Source: Cymodocea nodosa
Taxonomy: Eukaryota; Streptophyta; Magnoliopsida; Alismatales; Cymodoceaceae
Direction: 5' to 3'
DNA: 64,000 nucleotides
Assembly (NCBI GenBank): GCA_036874045.1
Contig: JAZBRI010000008.1
Location: 5,595,001-5,659,000, forward strand
Shown in pieces: positions 11,266-23,981 of the stretch. How positions within the stretch are numbered: the stretch's first letter is position 1; the number at the start of each line of letters is the position of its first letter. Position numbers and translations under genes: made by a program. The notes under the pieces were generated by a model. That model was given only the letters and a program-made list of their open reading frames with translations, was not told the origin of the DNA and searched no databases.

Positions 11266-13557
11266 ATGGATACTGGAAATGGTAATTTTTCTTTATATGA
11301 AGGCCAAAATCTTAATCGTCCTCCTTTATTTGATGGAATACATTTTCAATATTGGAAATATAGTATGACTGTTTTTCTTCAAAGTATAGATCATAAGTTG
11401 TGGTTCATGATTTCTAAACCATATACTCCGTTAACTACTCCTTATAATACTTGGACAATTACTGAAAAAGAAAATGAAACTCTGAATGCTAAAAGCTTAA
11501 ATATTTTATTTTGTGCATTGAGTTATGAATAGTTCAGTAAAGTGTTGGCATATAAATCTGCTTATGAGGTGTGGCATGCATTAGAAGTTTCACATGAAGG
11601 TACTTCTCAAGTTAAAGAGACAAAAATAAACATGTTGATTTATAAGTATGAACTCTTTAAGATGCATGAATACGAAAATATTTCTGAGATGTTTTCCAGA
11701 TTTCTTGATATCATAAACTCTTTAAAATGTTTAGGAAAGAATTTTGAACAGAAGGATTTGGTGAGGAAAATTCTCAGATCCCTAAGTTCTAAATGGTCTC
11801 AAAAAGTAACATTAATTGAGGAATCACGAGATTTAAATGTTTATACTTTGAATGAACTTATAGGAAATTTAACACCTTATGAAGTTCAATTAAATGAATC
11901 ACTGAGTCACAACAAACTAAAAATGAAGAAAGAAATAGCCTACGAAATTAATTCAGATTCTGATATATCTACTGATTCTGACGAGGATTTGATTTTGCTG
12001 ACTAGGAAATTCAAGAAAGCATGGAAAGTTAGGAAACAGCAAAGGAACAAAAATGATAAACCCTCAACGTCAAAATCATTGAATGACAAGAATTCTTCAT
12101 CCAGAAAGTATGTATGTTACAACTGTAAGAAACCTGGACGTCTTTCTCCAGATTGTCCTATGAGGAAAAATGAAAAGCAAAGTAGGACAAATCAGAAGAA
12201 GACGGCTCAGAAAACTCAGAAAAAGTTTTACAAGAAAAAGTTTTACAAGAAAAAGGCTTTGAAGGTCACTTGGGATGACACGTCTGAAGAGTCTGAATCT
12301 AAGGAATCAGCATCAAAATCTTCACATTCAGAAGGAGAACAAGAGTTAGAAGACGTTGCTCATGTGTGCTTCATGGTAGATGAGTCTGAGGTAATATCTG
12401 ATCCTGAAAGTCATTCAGATTTCAACTTTGATGAATTATTATGTGCTTATCATGCATTATTACAAAAACTTAAAGTATGTAAACTGGAAAATAAGAATAT
12501 TAGAAAATCTTCATCCATTATGGAAGAAGAAAATTGTTTCCTGTCTACTACTTTAGAAAACTTTAAATGTGATAATGAAAATCATGCTAGAGATTTGCAA
12601 AAATTTAGATTTAATGAATGTATCTTGCATGAACAAATACAGAATATAAATGCCGAAAAATTAAAGATAGAATCTGAAAATGAAATGTTGAGAAACAATA
12701 TAAATGAACTTGAATTAGAGATAGAAAAATTAAAACTGAGAGAGCAAGATTTAAATTCTACCTTTGAGAAATGGAATTTAAGTCAAACTATGTTAGACAA
12801 ACTAACTAGTACCCCTGCGGTGTCTTATAAATTTGGCTTAGGATTTGATTATCCTGAATATCCTGAATCTCAAGCCAATAAAGGATTTATTAGTTGCAGT
12901 TCAAGTAAATCTAAGACTAAAATTTCTTTTATTATGAAACAAGGTAATAAATATGTAGAAGTAGGTACTTTAAGGGATGAATCATGCAGTAATAATATAA
13001 ATCAATGTGATTTGTCAAATTGTACTTCTAACATGACTATAAATGTTTCTAAAAATCTTGTTTTTTGTTCTGGAAATTCAGTTTCTAATGTTTTTAAAAT
13101 TTCAGACAATTGTAGTAAATTGAAAATTCAGAAACCTGAGCATGTAATTCAATACACTAGTATTAGACCAATTACTCATTCTGCATGTGATAAAACAAAA
13201 AATTCTTGTGTAGAAAAAGATTTTGTATGTACGGAAAGTGTTAATACAAGTACAAAATCTTGGTATGAACTTACAGAAATGTATAAGCATGACCAAAATA
13301 AATTAACATCTGATAAAAATATGTTTGGTCTTGATTATACTACATCTGAAAACAAAAAGAATGATTGCAAAAGCAATAATGCTATATGTGAGTATGAAGT
13401 TAATGATAAATCAATAGTACTTACAACTAATAAGAATATAAATGATAATGTTAAACTATTTTTAAACAAAAAGAAGAAATATGCAAAACCTCTAGACGAA
13501 AATACATTCTGCAACATTAGATTAAATTTAGGTATTTGTAGGCTATGTGATGTGTAA
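11266..13557 (+). CDS. gag: Cop1 gag fused to the last residues of pol (one in-frame stop)
   Basis: About 763 codons in one frame with a single TAG at 11530, where related gags have Gln. The N-terminal copia gag domain includes NRPPLFDGIHFQYWKY and LNAKSLNILFCAL. A zinc knuckle lies near 12117 (CYNCKKPGRLSPDC); the His of the CX2CX4HX4C pattern is Arg here, which should weaken metal binding. A Lys-rich stretch, an acidic Ser-rich stretch and a long coiled-coil-like Glu/Asn/Lys region (about 12430-12780) follow. The last about 25 residues (KPLDENTFCNIRLNLGICRL) match the very end of copia pol, also seen at 61880-61940. An internal deletion has therefore joined gag to the pol tail without losing frame. 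Apart from the one stop it is the longest open gene in the window. The start at 11266 gives a typical gag N-terminus. Confidence 0.85.
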
Positions 13558-14390
13558 AATGCTTAAACTCCACATAAAAAGATAAATATTATTGATGATG
13601 TTGTTCACCTCATAGATATTATATACTTATTATAAATATCTAAAGTAATATCTAAACTGCTACTTAAGATACTATGTATTTATTGTAAAATCATAGTAGT
13701 ATCTTATTGATTTTAAGTAGTTTATCAATTTTAATGGTTTTTACGATTTTAAGTGGAAGTGTAAATGAAAAACATTAAATACTTCTGACATTCTGAAATT
13801 TTGATTAAATGTTTTCTTTGAATCAAGGAAAATGCATATGATCATGCATAAATTTGACTTAATTGATTAAACTTGTAAAATAAGTTATATGTAACTCATC
13901 TTAAACTGTTAATCAAAAGTATAAGCTTATTGAAACTGATTCATATTCTCAGTACAATCATAGAAGTAAAAATTGTATGAGATTTGTGTTTTATTGCATC
14001 TGTATTAATGGAATACATATATACTGTGCTTAAAATGAAAAGTGCTTACAAAGTGAAAAATCTTTGAGAGTTTATTAATCAGTTTGATCACGAGCCTTTT
14101 GTACTTGAGCAGATAGGTATGTAAGGATTGTTGTCCTGAAAAAGGATTCTTTAAATCTGGCAACCTAAGGTCCTGATCAGATCTGGGATTGTTGACTGAA
14201 ATCTCATTACATGGGTACATTAGAAAGCTCTTGTATGATTCAAGCTTTTCAAACTAACTTTTAAAGAAAATTATCAATATTTACTGTTTTGAAAAGAAAA
14301 AGTTGTTTCATTAATTACAGATATCTTTGAATCGCATATAGTTTATACCAATATGACTACTGATTTATTGAATCAACATTAGTACAATAT
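13558..14390 (+). repeat. Cop1 3' UTR
   Basis: Non-coding. 13600-14090 resembles 42480-42960, and 14090-14250 matches 1-170. No polypurine tract remains, because a deletion runs from here into the 3' LTR. Confidence 0.75.
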
Positions 14391-15006
14391 AAACTGGTAG
14401 TGGTTAAATGTGAAGGATATGCATAAAATGAAGATACAATATAAAAGGCATAGAATTCTCGTTGATCAATTTATCCTTGCACACAAAAAGAAAAATCTTT
14501 TCAAGGATCAAACCATCCCTACACACCAAAAGAAAAATCTTTTTCAGAGATCAAAAACACCTCTTCGGGAAAAATCTCTCAAGTGGAAGAAAGTTCAGTG
14601 AAGCATAAAAAGGTAAGATTTTCGTCACTGAAGATTTGAAGTATCAGAAGAAAGCAAATTCGGTGAAGCATGAAAAGACAAGATATTCGTCACTGAAGAA
14701 TTGCTGAAGAAGAAAAAGAAGAAGAAGAAAGATCTCAAACAGGGAGAAAAGTTTTAAATTCTGCAAATTAGTTTTCTCTATTTGTAGTTATGAAATTGTT
14801 TAGATGATACATGATATCGAAATATAATTGCATCTACAATTTTTGAGGAGAATTGAATTGTATATTGTAATTGAAATCTCGAATAAAAATGATTTTATGA
14901 AAACAATGTCTCGACTTGTTTTTGAGTTTTAAAGTTTCAATTATATTTCAGAAAATATTAAAAATACACAATTCACCCCCCTCTTGTGTAGCCATACGAT
15001 CCTACA
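14391..15006 (+). repeat. Cop1 3' LTR, 5'-truncated
   Basis: Nearly the same as 10451-11065, including the TATA box and the LTR end. About 1 kb of U3 is missing. Ends CCTACA beside the right-hand AAAGA target copy. Confidence 0.9.
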
Positions 15007-15683
15007 AAAGAGAATGAAGATATGGTTGCTCTAGTAGAGAAACCATTAGGGGAAATTCTATATCCTAAATTAGTTGATGAACCATCATGTATTCGATTGC
15101 CAAACTTTGAGGGAGATAGGTTTGAATTGAAATCTAATTATATTAGTTAATTGCCACATTTTCATGCATTAGAAAGAGAGGATGCTTATTATTTCCTTAG
15201 AGAATTTAACAAAGTTTGTCAAATGATGAAAATGCCAAATATAAGTATAGATGCTATTAAACTTAGATATATCCCTTTTGCTTTAAAAGCCACAGCTAAG
15301 AGATGGTTATATATGTTGTCGCCTGATTCAATTTCTACATGGATTGAATTTTGCTATGTTTTTCTGGAAAAATATTATCCAACACGTCAAACGATTAAAA
15401 AGAAAAAGGAAATATTAATGTGTAGCCAAAAAAAGGAGAATCATTCTAGAAATATTTTGAAAGATTTAAAGATTTACTGACTCAATGTCCACATCATGCA
15501 ATGAGTAAAGCACAATTGATAGGTATAATTTATGAAGGCATAGATGTTTCAACAAAATCTTTATTAGAATCTACTTGTCAGAATGGATTTTTAAAATTGT
15601 GTAGTGAAGAAGTATGGGTATACTTAGAAAACTTTGCAAAAAGAACTGCATAGTGGGAAAACTCAGCTTAAGTTATTGCATAT
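15007..15683 (+). pseudogene. gag: Family G gag fragment (N-terminal domain)
   Basis: This resumes the element interrupted by Cop1. Recognisable Athila/Tat gag core: HFHALEREDAYYFLREFNKV, then AIKLRYIPFALKATAKRWLY, then STWIEFCYVFLEKYYPT. It aligns along its length with the second copy at 37440-38060. There is a stop at 15148 and a small frameshift near 15435, since the downstream TQCPHHAMSKAQLIG segment is in another frame. It breaks off near 15665-15683, where LTR-like DNA of another family starts, so the zinc knuckle is lost. It lies 3' of pol and T32 rather than 5' of pol. Confidence 0.85.
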
Positions 15684-17932
15684 TGTAAAGTTAAGATTTA
15701 TGCATTTTATTATATGTTAAAGCATGCATTTTTTGGATTCCAAGTGCATAATATATGATTTTTATATTGAATTACGTGAAATTTTTATTTTTAGGCTATG
15801 CATGTTTTTAGGAATTAAAAATGAAATAATGCACAAATTTACCTTTAATGGAATTAATGTTAAGTTTAATAGCCCATGTGTAGACACTTAGTTATTTAGG
15901 ATAAATTACATGGAACACAATTTTATTGCATGCATGTTCTTCACTTGTCAATTTCACTTATGCTTTCCAAAGATTTAGTATTAAGATATAAAAGTGATGC
16001 ATGATAAGAATATAAAATTGTACTTTCATCATCTTAATGAAATATTGTTATAGATGCACCTATAATAATTGTCTTAATTATTCATGATATAATTCTACAT
16101 GTGATTGAATAATCTTAATTTGTGTATGAGTTTTTATTGATGAAAATAGGTGACATCAAGGAATTATAAGAGGGTTAAATCTCAGCCCTTGGATGGTGTA
16201 TCAAAAGGTAAAAGGGGTTGGGATAAATCTCAGCCATTGGATCAATCTTGGAAGATCAAGAGACACCAAGATTAATAGGAGGAGTAAGCCTCACGTCCAA
16301 GGCATCTCTTCTCAATTGCTCTCCATTCCAGCCGACGGTTTTCTTCTCCAAGGACTCCTCTCCTCGTGGTTGAAGGTGGACACTCAAGGGTGTCGTTCCC
16401 CCACTCAAACCAACATCATATCCTTCTTTCTCCATCTTGATTCACGTCCTCAAAGGATTCCAAGGGTGATAGCTTTGGCTGCCTTGGTGGAGGAAGCTTG
16501 GACGGCAAGTGGGAGTGGTGTTTGACGTGTGGATTTGGGTGGTTCTAAGGAGCATCTTGAAAAGCAAAAGAGGGGCTAGAAACTCTGTTTTGACGTCCAA
16601 GAGAAGTGGAAGGAGGCTGAGTTCTCTTGCTCTTGCAACCGTAGAAGGCCCTTGCTATAGGTGACGTTCCAAGGGGTGAGACCTTGGGAAAACGTGGCTG
16701 AAGAATGTGGTTTCATCCAACCACGGATCCATTGCTGAGGAAGAGGTGTTCTTCAAGGTATGAGTGAGATTTGAGAGAGATCCCTATGCATAAATTATGT
16801 TCATGTTGTGTATATATGCATAGGTATGTGTTTCATGTTTTTATGTTATGTTTGTATACATTTGTATTGTTTGAATGTTATTGCATTGCTTTTTAGTATA
16901 GTTTTCATATAGATAATTAATTCCAGATGTTATCTTGATGTGGATTCTAGTTTAAACGTGTTTTTCATCTTGTTTATATGTGCATATCATGGCTGTAAAT
17001 AAGGTGTTTGATGAAATGGTTGATTATGTAACAAGGGGAACCGTGTACAGGGTTTGAGTATTTTTGTTATTTCAATTCTCTCACCTCAGATATCGGTTTT
17101 GAACAATTTTTGATGCAATCTCATGTATTTTCGAGTCTACTTACCAATGGTTTTGGTTTCGTAATTTTTAGATATTATTTGAATGGTATTTTTGATTTAA
17201 GTGTTGACAGGTGTTTCTGACTTGGATGCAAGTTCTGGGTAGAGTTTTTGAGTATATTTGATCATTGACTTCTCGGAGTACAAATTGTATTTTTATGATC
17301 TGTAAAATGGGTTTTTGAGACGACGAAGTTAACTTGCATTGAGATTTTGTTTCACATCATTTCATAAATATTTCTGGTAGATATGAACTTTCTTGTAAAG
17401 TTACGCAATCTGTGTTTTGATCTCTATGTGTTGCGCATCTGTGTTATACTCGTAACTAATAATTCTCTGGTTTGAATTAGGTCTCGAAATTATGCTAGAT
17501 GTTTAGATATTTTAAAATCCTTTCCAAATCATATTTTTACATGATTTTTCAGTGAGTATTTTGGGAAGAAATGATTTCCATAAGTGGATGCAAATTCTGT
17601 AATTTCGAGAGTTCTTTTAGAGTTATGAATGAGATTGTATGGAAATGGTTTTTGAGTAGTTAAATTAACTAGTTAACCATATATGTATAATTTCTAATAT
17701 AATTACCAATCATAATGCTATCTTTTGTTTTGATAAGAGTAAGATGTATAAAACGTTTTTAAGTTATATTATGACATGAGTCAAGTAAGTAATCTAATAA
17801 AAGTTATTTAGACAAACTCCTTGTGGAAATGACCCGTACTTGCACCGCTTAATACAATATGCACCGTATGCTTGTGGTTAAATTATAAATGTAAAACTTG
17901 TACTTTTAATGACACACGTTTCATCCATACAA
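15684..17932 (+). repeat. LTR of gypsy element G2
   Basis: The end (CCATACA, 17932) is fixed by the primer site that follows. The tail has 'atgacccgtacttgcaccg', typical of Athila/Tat LTRs. The start at TGTAAAG (15684) is inferred: it resembles the left end of the solo LTR at 43060 (TATAGTG... TTTATGC). 16190-16780 is GC-richer than its surroundings and probably transcribed. The 110-codon frame there (16193-16525) shows no recognisable domain. Confidence 0.7.
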
Positions 17933-17938
17933 GTTTTT

Positions 17939-17956
17939 GATGTCGTTGCCAGGGAG
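17939..17956 (+). promoter_or_regulatory. G2 primer-binding site (tRNA-Asp type)
   Basis: TGATGTCGTTGCCAGGGA differs from the plant tRNA-Asp complement TGGCGCCGTTGCCGGGGA by only four transition-type changes (G to A, C to T). Confidence 0.8.
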
Positions 17957-19371
17957 TTTGGTGTTTTTGAATGTTTATTGGATGAGTACTAGATTTAATG
18001 TCATTTGTATGATGCTAGTTTTATTTAAATTTTTATTCTCGTGTTTTTTCTACAAGGAAATGGGTGTAAGGAGTGTACAATCCATGCATTCATCTTTCTT
18101 GATGCTTGAATGACTTGTCACATATTTATTTAGGTATACATATTGGTGATAATTAGCTTAATGGAGTAATGATAATCTTTGTGCACAAATTATTAAGATA
18201 GAATCTGCCTGTCTGGGAAATTTAAATTTTTGATTTGCACGAGATTAGAACTCATTTTTATGAAATTTTTTCATGAATACTTGGGTTCTGAGATTTCTTT
18301 TGAGTACTTATGCATAAAATTCTGATTAGTATGTTTAAAGATAAAAATCTTAGAATACAGAGATGTTATATAGAATTCTGGGCAGGTTTCTGCTAATGAA
18401 TTTTGAAAATACGCTATTATGAACGTACTTGAAATTTAATTCAGTGATTTTTTCCAGAAACTAGATGAAATTATCTTTCCAAAGAGTATTTACACGTTTC
18501 ATTTGGAGTTACGTAGAATTCTGTGTGATTTTGTTTAAGTTGACATATGAGATTTAATTAATGTTATGAAGATTAGATGGTTAAGGGCATAACTATCCGA
18601 CCTTCGTAAAAAAAATTAAAGAAATTTACCCCTGATGGAAGGTTACACCCATAACTCTCCGATTGTAAATAACACAATCGGATAGTTAGGGTGAAGTATC
18701 CGATGTCTATCAGATGGTTATTTTTCTGGGCAGAATTTTCATAACATGCACTAGTATATTTGAAACTGCAGTTTCATGTATAAATAAAATTTATTTTTGA
18801 AATTTTTCTATAAAACTACAGTAGTTTACCTTTCCAACAAGGTATTATACGTTGTATGTGGATTTATATACATTTCTGGAGAATTTTCCTAAAATGACAT
18901 GTTCTGCAGATTACGAATTCTAAGTCATATGAGTTTCACACGATTTTGATAATACTTCAGTTTTGGAAATTTTTATCTCTAATTTTTCTTAGAAACTAGA
19001 AGTAATTATCTTTCATGTGAATATTTATTTATGAATTTCTAAGCTATAGAAATTTCTGTAGAAAATCTTGAAGTTGTAGTGGCATAGTTTAATTTCTGGA
19101 ATATTGTGTTTGCTTGTTATATTGAAAACTTTGGATGAAGTTGATGGTTATTTGATAAAGTACATTATGTTTTTATGATTATCATAGTAGTATGAATGTA
19201 GTATCTTGTAATTTAATGAGTTAAGGAAAATGAGGTCTTAAGTGGAATTAAAGAGTAATTGTTTTCCAATTCTATTATTATATTGCAGATTCTTTTAAAT
19301 TGCTGAGGATCTAAGTGCATGTTAAGTAGGTTAGTTCACTTGTCTAACATTGCATATCATTTTTAATTCCA
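17957..19371 (+). other. G2 5' leader, non-coding
   Basis: About 1.4 kb between the primer site and the first open frame, AT-rich, with no gene seen. A small inverted cluster of TCCGAT/ATCGGA units lies at 18655-18715 (AATCGGATAGTTA and TATCCGATG), the same motif class as in the G LTR. The usual gag domain is not here. Confidence 0.65.
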
Positions 19372-20193
19372 ATGGATAATCATCATAAGATTAAAATTGA
19401 TAATTTTGAATTTGACCTCACACCTACATGTTTTAAATGCAAGTTAAATGATCATCTTACTTCTGATTGTCTATTTTACATGTTAAATGATACTGTAGGT
19501 GCACATTCAAATGTTTTTTCAGATTTATCCATGCCATGTTTGAATATTAATGCAAATGAAGCTAGTACTAGTGGGTGTCAAATGAGACCACAAGTTGAGA
19601 CATCTAATGTTGACACAATAAAGTGTGAACAAAAGGTGGATTTATCCAAGGCTTTGGATGAGTTGAATTCATCCATTCAATTATTAGAGTTAACAAGAAT
19701 TGCCAGCACCCCTATGAAGTTGGAATTAGATGAGGATGTAGGGATAGGGCCCTTGCCTCTATGTGAAAATGAGGAGGTGGAGGCTTTTGTAACTCTAAGA
19801 TCGGGTAAGGAAGCTCTTTCTCCAGTTCCTTTGACTCCTTCTGAAGAGCAAAATCCCCATCCTAACAAATCAGGAGAAGTTGAGCAACTTGTGCATATGG
19901 AAAAGAACAAGGGTAAGGTGGATGACTTGGGAAATTCTTTTGAGCCCCTTCCTGCTCCTTTTCCCCATAGACTAAGAAGTAAAAATCAAGAAGCACAGTT
20001 AGGTGAATTTAGGGAAATATTCAAGCAAGTAAGGATTAATATTCCTTTATTAGATGCTATTCAATAGATACCTGCCTATGCCAAGTTCCTAAAGGATGTG
20101 CCAAGTTCCTAAAGGATGTTTGCACACGAAAAAGAGTTAGGAAACTACCTAGGAAAGCTTGCTTAGCAAAATCTATCCTATTTTTGCCAAAGT
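19372..20193 (+). pseudogene. G2 gag-to-protease linker region
   Basis: Open to 20067. A zinc-knuckle pattern sits near the start (CFKCKLNDHLTSDC, CX2CX4HX4C). The segment typical of Athila/Tat just before protease follows: AFVTLRSGKE, then PLPAPFPHRLRSKNQEAQ, then INIPLLDAIQ. The frame stops at TAG 20065, where Gln is usual. A 20-bp tandem duplication (20081-20100, 20101-20120) then shifts the frame, and a second shift near 20195 restores it before protease. The core gag domain expected upstream is absent; a gag core lies after pol at 24000-25191. Confidence 0.85.
20081..20120 (+). repeat. 20-bp tandem duplication in G2 coding DNA
   Basis: CCAAGTTCCTAAAGGATGT plus one base occurs twice in direct succession within the conserved YAKFLKD segment. 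It looks like a replication slip, and it shifts the frame. Confidence 0.95.
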
Positions 20194-20652
20194 ATGCCCA
20201 AGAAGTTTAGTGATCCAAGGACTCCTACCATTTCTTGTACCATAGGAGACACCTATTTTGAGAGGACATTGATTGATCTAGGAGCTAGTGTAAACATAAT
20301 GTCGTCTAGTATTTATGTAGAGTTAGGTCTTAATGGCATCAAACCCACTAAGATCCTAATCCAACTAGTAGACCATTCTTATAGGACTCCTTTAAGGGTA
20401 GTGGAAGATATCTTAATAAAAGTTGAGAACTTTGTCTACCCAATAGATTTTATAGTATTAGAAAGTCAGTTGTCACCTAGTAGAAGACAAAATGTGCCTT
20501 TAATTTTAGGAAGGCCCTTCCTCGCCACAGTTGATGCTTACATAGGATGTAGAGATGGGTCTATGCAAATAGTTTATGGTGATTCTAAGGTTGACTTAAA
20601 TATTTTTGGAGCACATCATGAAATAAAATCTTTAACTAATGGGAATTTCTAG
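20194..20652 (+). CDS. pro: G2 aspartic protease domain
   Basis: Retropepsin-type protease that would cut the polyprotein. The active-site motif LIDLGASVNIMSSSIY (about 20270-20320) and the C-terminal flap partner VPLILGRPFLATVDA (about 20500) are both kept, with the usual spacing. It is bounded by a frame disturbance on the left and TAG 20650 on the right, in the same frame as the RT that follows. The domain itself looks complete, but it would not be translated as part of a full polyprotein without passing stops. Confidence 0.9.
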   Translation: MPKKFSDPRTPTISCTIGDTYFERTLIDLGASVNIMSSSIYVELGLNGIKPTKILIQLVDHSYRTPLRVVEDILIKVENFVYPIDFIVLESQLSPSRRQNVPLILGRPFLATVDAYIGCRDGSMQIVYGDSKVDLNIFGAHHEIKSLTNGNF

Positions 20653-23600
20653 GTGAGTTTCATAGATGATGCTTTAGAGGTCGATGAAGTAGAGGAAAAT
20701 TTCATATCAAGTAGTGAGGAATCTTATCCACCTGAGGAAGAAAGTGACATAGATGTTGAGTTTGACTTAGCTATTAAGGATAGTTTAGGGAGTGATCATG
20801 TTTGTGAAATTAATTTTGTCGAATCATTGGTGAGCGACGTGAGAGAGGTGAAGAAACCGTCCATAGTGGAACTGCCTTCATTAGAATTGAAACCTGTGCC
20901 TAAGGACCTCAAGTATGCCTTTTTGGGAGAGGGAGATACTTTGCCAATCATCCTATCTTCCCATCTTTCTGTTGAGCAAGAGGAAAAGTTATTAGGGGTC
21001 TTGCGATCGCATAAGGAGGCCATTGGTTGGACCATGGCTAACATAAAAGGGATTAGTCCAGGCATATGTCAACATAGAATTCACTTAGAGAGTGATAATA
21101 CTCCTTCTAGAATTCCACAAAGACGATTGAACCCAAACATTAAGGACGTTGTAAAGAAGGAAATCATCAAGTGGTTGGATCATGGCATAATTTATCCTAT
21201 CTCTGATAGTTCTTGGGTTAGCCCTATATAGGTAGTCCCAAAGAAGTCGGGTATTATAGTAGTTGAAAACAGTAGCCATGAGCTCATTCCCACAAGAGTG
21301 CAAATGGGATGGCGGGTATGTATAGACTATAGAAAGCTTAACATCGCCACTAGGAAAGACCACTTTCCTTTACCTTTCATGGACCAAATGTTAGAGAAGC
21401 TAGCAGGACAAGAGTATTACTGTTTCTTAGATGGTTACTCTAGCTACAATCAAATCCCCATCACCCCTTGTGATCAGGATAAGACCACATTCACTTGTCC
21501 ATTTGGTACTTTTGCATTCCAACGCATGCCTTTTGGTTTGTGTAATGCTCCAACAACATTTCAAAGGTGCATGACTGGTATGTTTTCGAACATGGTGGAT
21601 AAATTTTTAGAGATTTTTATGGATGACTTCTCTATATTTGGACCTTCTTTTGATTCATGCCTTCAGAATCTAGAATTAGTGTTAAAAAGGTGTATAGAGA
21701 AGAGATTAGTTTTAAATTGGGAAAAATGCCATTTCATGGTTCAGCAGGGTATTGTGTTGGGTCATGTAGTATCTAAGAATAGGTTGGAAGTTGATAAGGC
21801 AAAATTAGATCTCATAGCCAACTTACCAATTCCTAAATCAATAAAGGATATAAGAGCATTTTTGGGCCATGTGGGCTTTTATAGACAGTTTATCAAGGAT
21901 TTTAGTAAAATCACTTGTCCTTTAACACTGTTATTATCAAAGGACACATCATTTGAATTTTCAAAAGATTGTCGTGATGCCTTTGAGGAGCTTAAGAGAG
22001 TCCTAGTCTCTGCACCTATTATGCACCCTCCTGTTTGGTCTCACCCATTCGAGTTGATGTGTGATGCCTTAGATTATGTAGTGGGGGCAGTTTTAGGACA
22101 AAAGGTAGATAACTTACCTTGGGTGATTTACTATGCAACAAAAACCTTAAACTTGGCCCAAGTAAATTACACTGTTACAGAGAAGGAATTCTTAGCTATA
22201 GTGTTTGCCCTTGAGAAATTCCGTTCTTATCTATTAGGGTCAAAGACTATCATTTACACCGATCACTCAATTATCAAGTTCTTATTAGCTAAGCAAGATG
22301 CAAAAGCTAGGCTAGTTAGGTGGATCCTCCTACTCCAAGAATTTGATATAGAAATTCATGATAAGAAAGTTAGTGAAAACATTGTGGCTGACCATTTGTC
22401 TTGTCTTGTCACACCCCAAGAGGGAGTACCAATCAACGATTCATTCCCTAATAAACAATTGATGGCGGTAACCCCAGCCCCTTGGTTTGCTGACATTGTA
22501 AACTACTTGGTGACAAAGCAAGTGCCTAAAAATTGGTCAAGCCAACAAATTAAGAGATTTATGGCCAAGGCAAGAGAATACCATTGGGATGATCCATATC
22601 TTTTCAAATCTTGTCAAGACTTGATTATTAGAAGATGCATCCCTAACTCCGAAGTTCATAGTGTGCTATCTTTTTGTCATGACCAGCCTGTAGGTGGTCA
22701 TCTCAATCCTCTCAAGACGGCAACAAAGGTTTTGCAATGTGGTTTCTTTTGGCCTACACTACATAAGGATGCATACTCTTTTGTAAAGAACTATGCTGAA
22801 TGTCAAAGGGCAGGCATACGTACAAGGAGAAACATGATGCCGCTCACTCCTATTATTGAGGTAGAAATATTTGATGTTTGGGGCATTGACTTCATGGGAC
22901 CATTCCCTAACTCTAGAGGTTTCTTGTATATTCTCTTGGCCATTGATTATGTGCCAAAGTGGGTGGAGGCCATACCCACTCATACTTGTGACTCAAAAGT
23001 CGTAGTAAATTTTATTAAGAGTCACATTTTTGCCAGGTTTGGTATTCCACGAGCAATTTTAAGTGATAAGGGTATCCACTTTTGTAACAGGAGTTTTGAA
23101 GTGTTAATGAAAGGATATGGTATAACGCACAAAATGACTACCCCTTATCACCCGTAAACAAATGGGCAAGTGGAAAATGCAAATAAACAGATTAAGCAAA
23201 TTTTAGAAAAGATAGTAGGAAAGTCAACAAAAGACTGGGCTGAAAAGTTAGATGAAGCATTATGGGCTTACCGTATAGCATATAAGTCAGTTTTGAAAAT
23301 GTCTCCATATAGAGTAGTGTACGGAAAAGCATGTCACCTACTGGTGGAATTAGAACATAAGGCCTTATGGGCAATAAAGAGGCTTAACTTAGATCTAAAA
23401 GCTGTTGGTAGTAAAGATCTTTCCAACTAGTTGAGTTGGAAGAAATAAGGCGTAAGGCATATGACAATTCGAGTATTGCTAAGGAGCGAAACAAGGTGTT
23501 TCATGATAGCAAGCTTTTATGCAAGGATTTTGAAATAGGACAACATGTATTATTATACAATTCAAGATTACATCTTTTTCCTGGAAAACTCAGATCTAGG

Positions 23601-23720
23601 TGGACTGGACCTTTTGTGGTTAAAAGTATATTCCCGCATGGAGCTGTGGAAATAGAAGACCCCAAGAGTGGGAGTTTAACTAAGGTCAATGGCCATCGTC
23701 TTAAACCATTTTTACAGTAG
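20653..23720 (+). pseudogene. pol: G2 pol: RT, RNase H, integrase
   Basis: One frame from 20653 to 23430 with stops at 21229 (TAG, where Gln of SPIQVVPKK is usual) and 23155 (TAA, where HPQTNG is usual). A one-base shift near 23415 puts the last part in another frame (23436-23720). [42 protein letters not shown], catalytic IFMDDF (about 21617). RNase [18 protein letters not shown], where the residue after Ala is Leu instead of the usual Ser, and [10 protein letters not shown]. Integrase: [20 protein letters not shown] and CQRAG zinc-finger remnants, core Asp ([10 protein letters not shown]), Asp (LSDKGIHF), Glu (GQVENANKQ), then [13 protein letters not shown] and [10 protein letters not shown]. 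Apart from the few stops it is the best-kept pol in the window. Its motifs place it in the Athila/Tat group, close to the fragment at 2924-5449. Confidence 0.95.
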
Positions 23721-23981
23721 GGTTTCGTGAGCTGTGGATCTAGTATGGATTTAAGCCTTGCTATTTATGCGTAAACATCTAGTAGTTTTATTTCTTTTTT
23801 TTTTTGTTTCTGTATGATTGTTGTAATATTTATTTACTTCCTATGTGTTGTTTTGTTAATTGAATTGTGTATTTAATTTTGTGTAAAACTCGCTCATTTT
23901 GTTTGATGATGCAGGTATTGGATACGTAGATCTCCTCAATGTGAGTATCTCTTATAGTTATTAGTATTCTTACTCATACTT
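23721..23981 (+). other. Spacer between G2 integrase and the downstream gag
   Basis: AT-rich, non-coding, with a long T run (23787-23806). TTTGTTTGATGATGCAG followed by GT near 23897-23915 resembles a plant splice acceptor, which Athila elements are thought to use for a downstream ORF. This reading is speculative. Confidence 0.4.

Larger units (their letters stand above)
9454..15006 (+). mobile_element. Cop1: internally deleted copia (SIRE-like) element with target duplication
   Basis: The element begins TGTTGAG and ends CCTACA, flanked by identical 5-bp copies AAAGA (9449-9453, 15007-15011). The interrupted T32-gag spacer resumes at 15007 in register with the uninterrupted copy near 37430. 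It contains a full 5' LTR, a primer site, a gag ORF fused in frame to the last codons of pol, a 3' UTR and a truncated 3' LTR. Integrase, RT and most of RNase H are absent, so it could only have moved with help from another element. Confidence 0.93.

Noticed and set aside
16193..16525. 110-codon plus-strand frame in the G2 LTR.
   Set aside because: Lies in the GC-richer transcribed part of the LTR where stops are rarer by chance; no recognisable domain.
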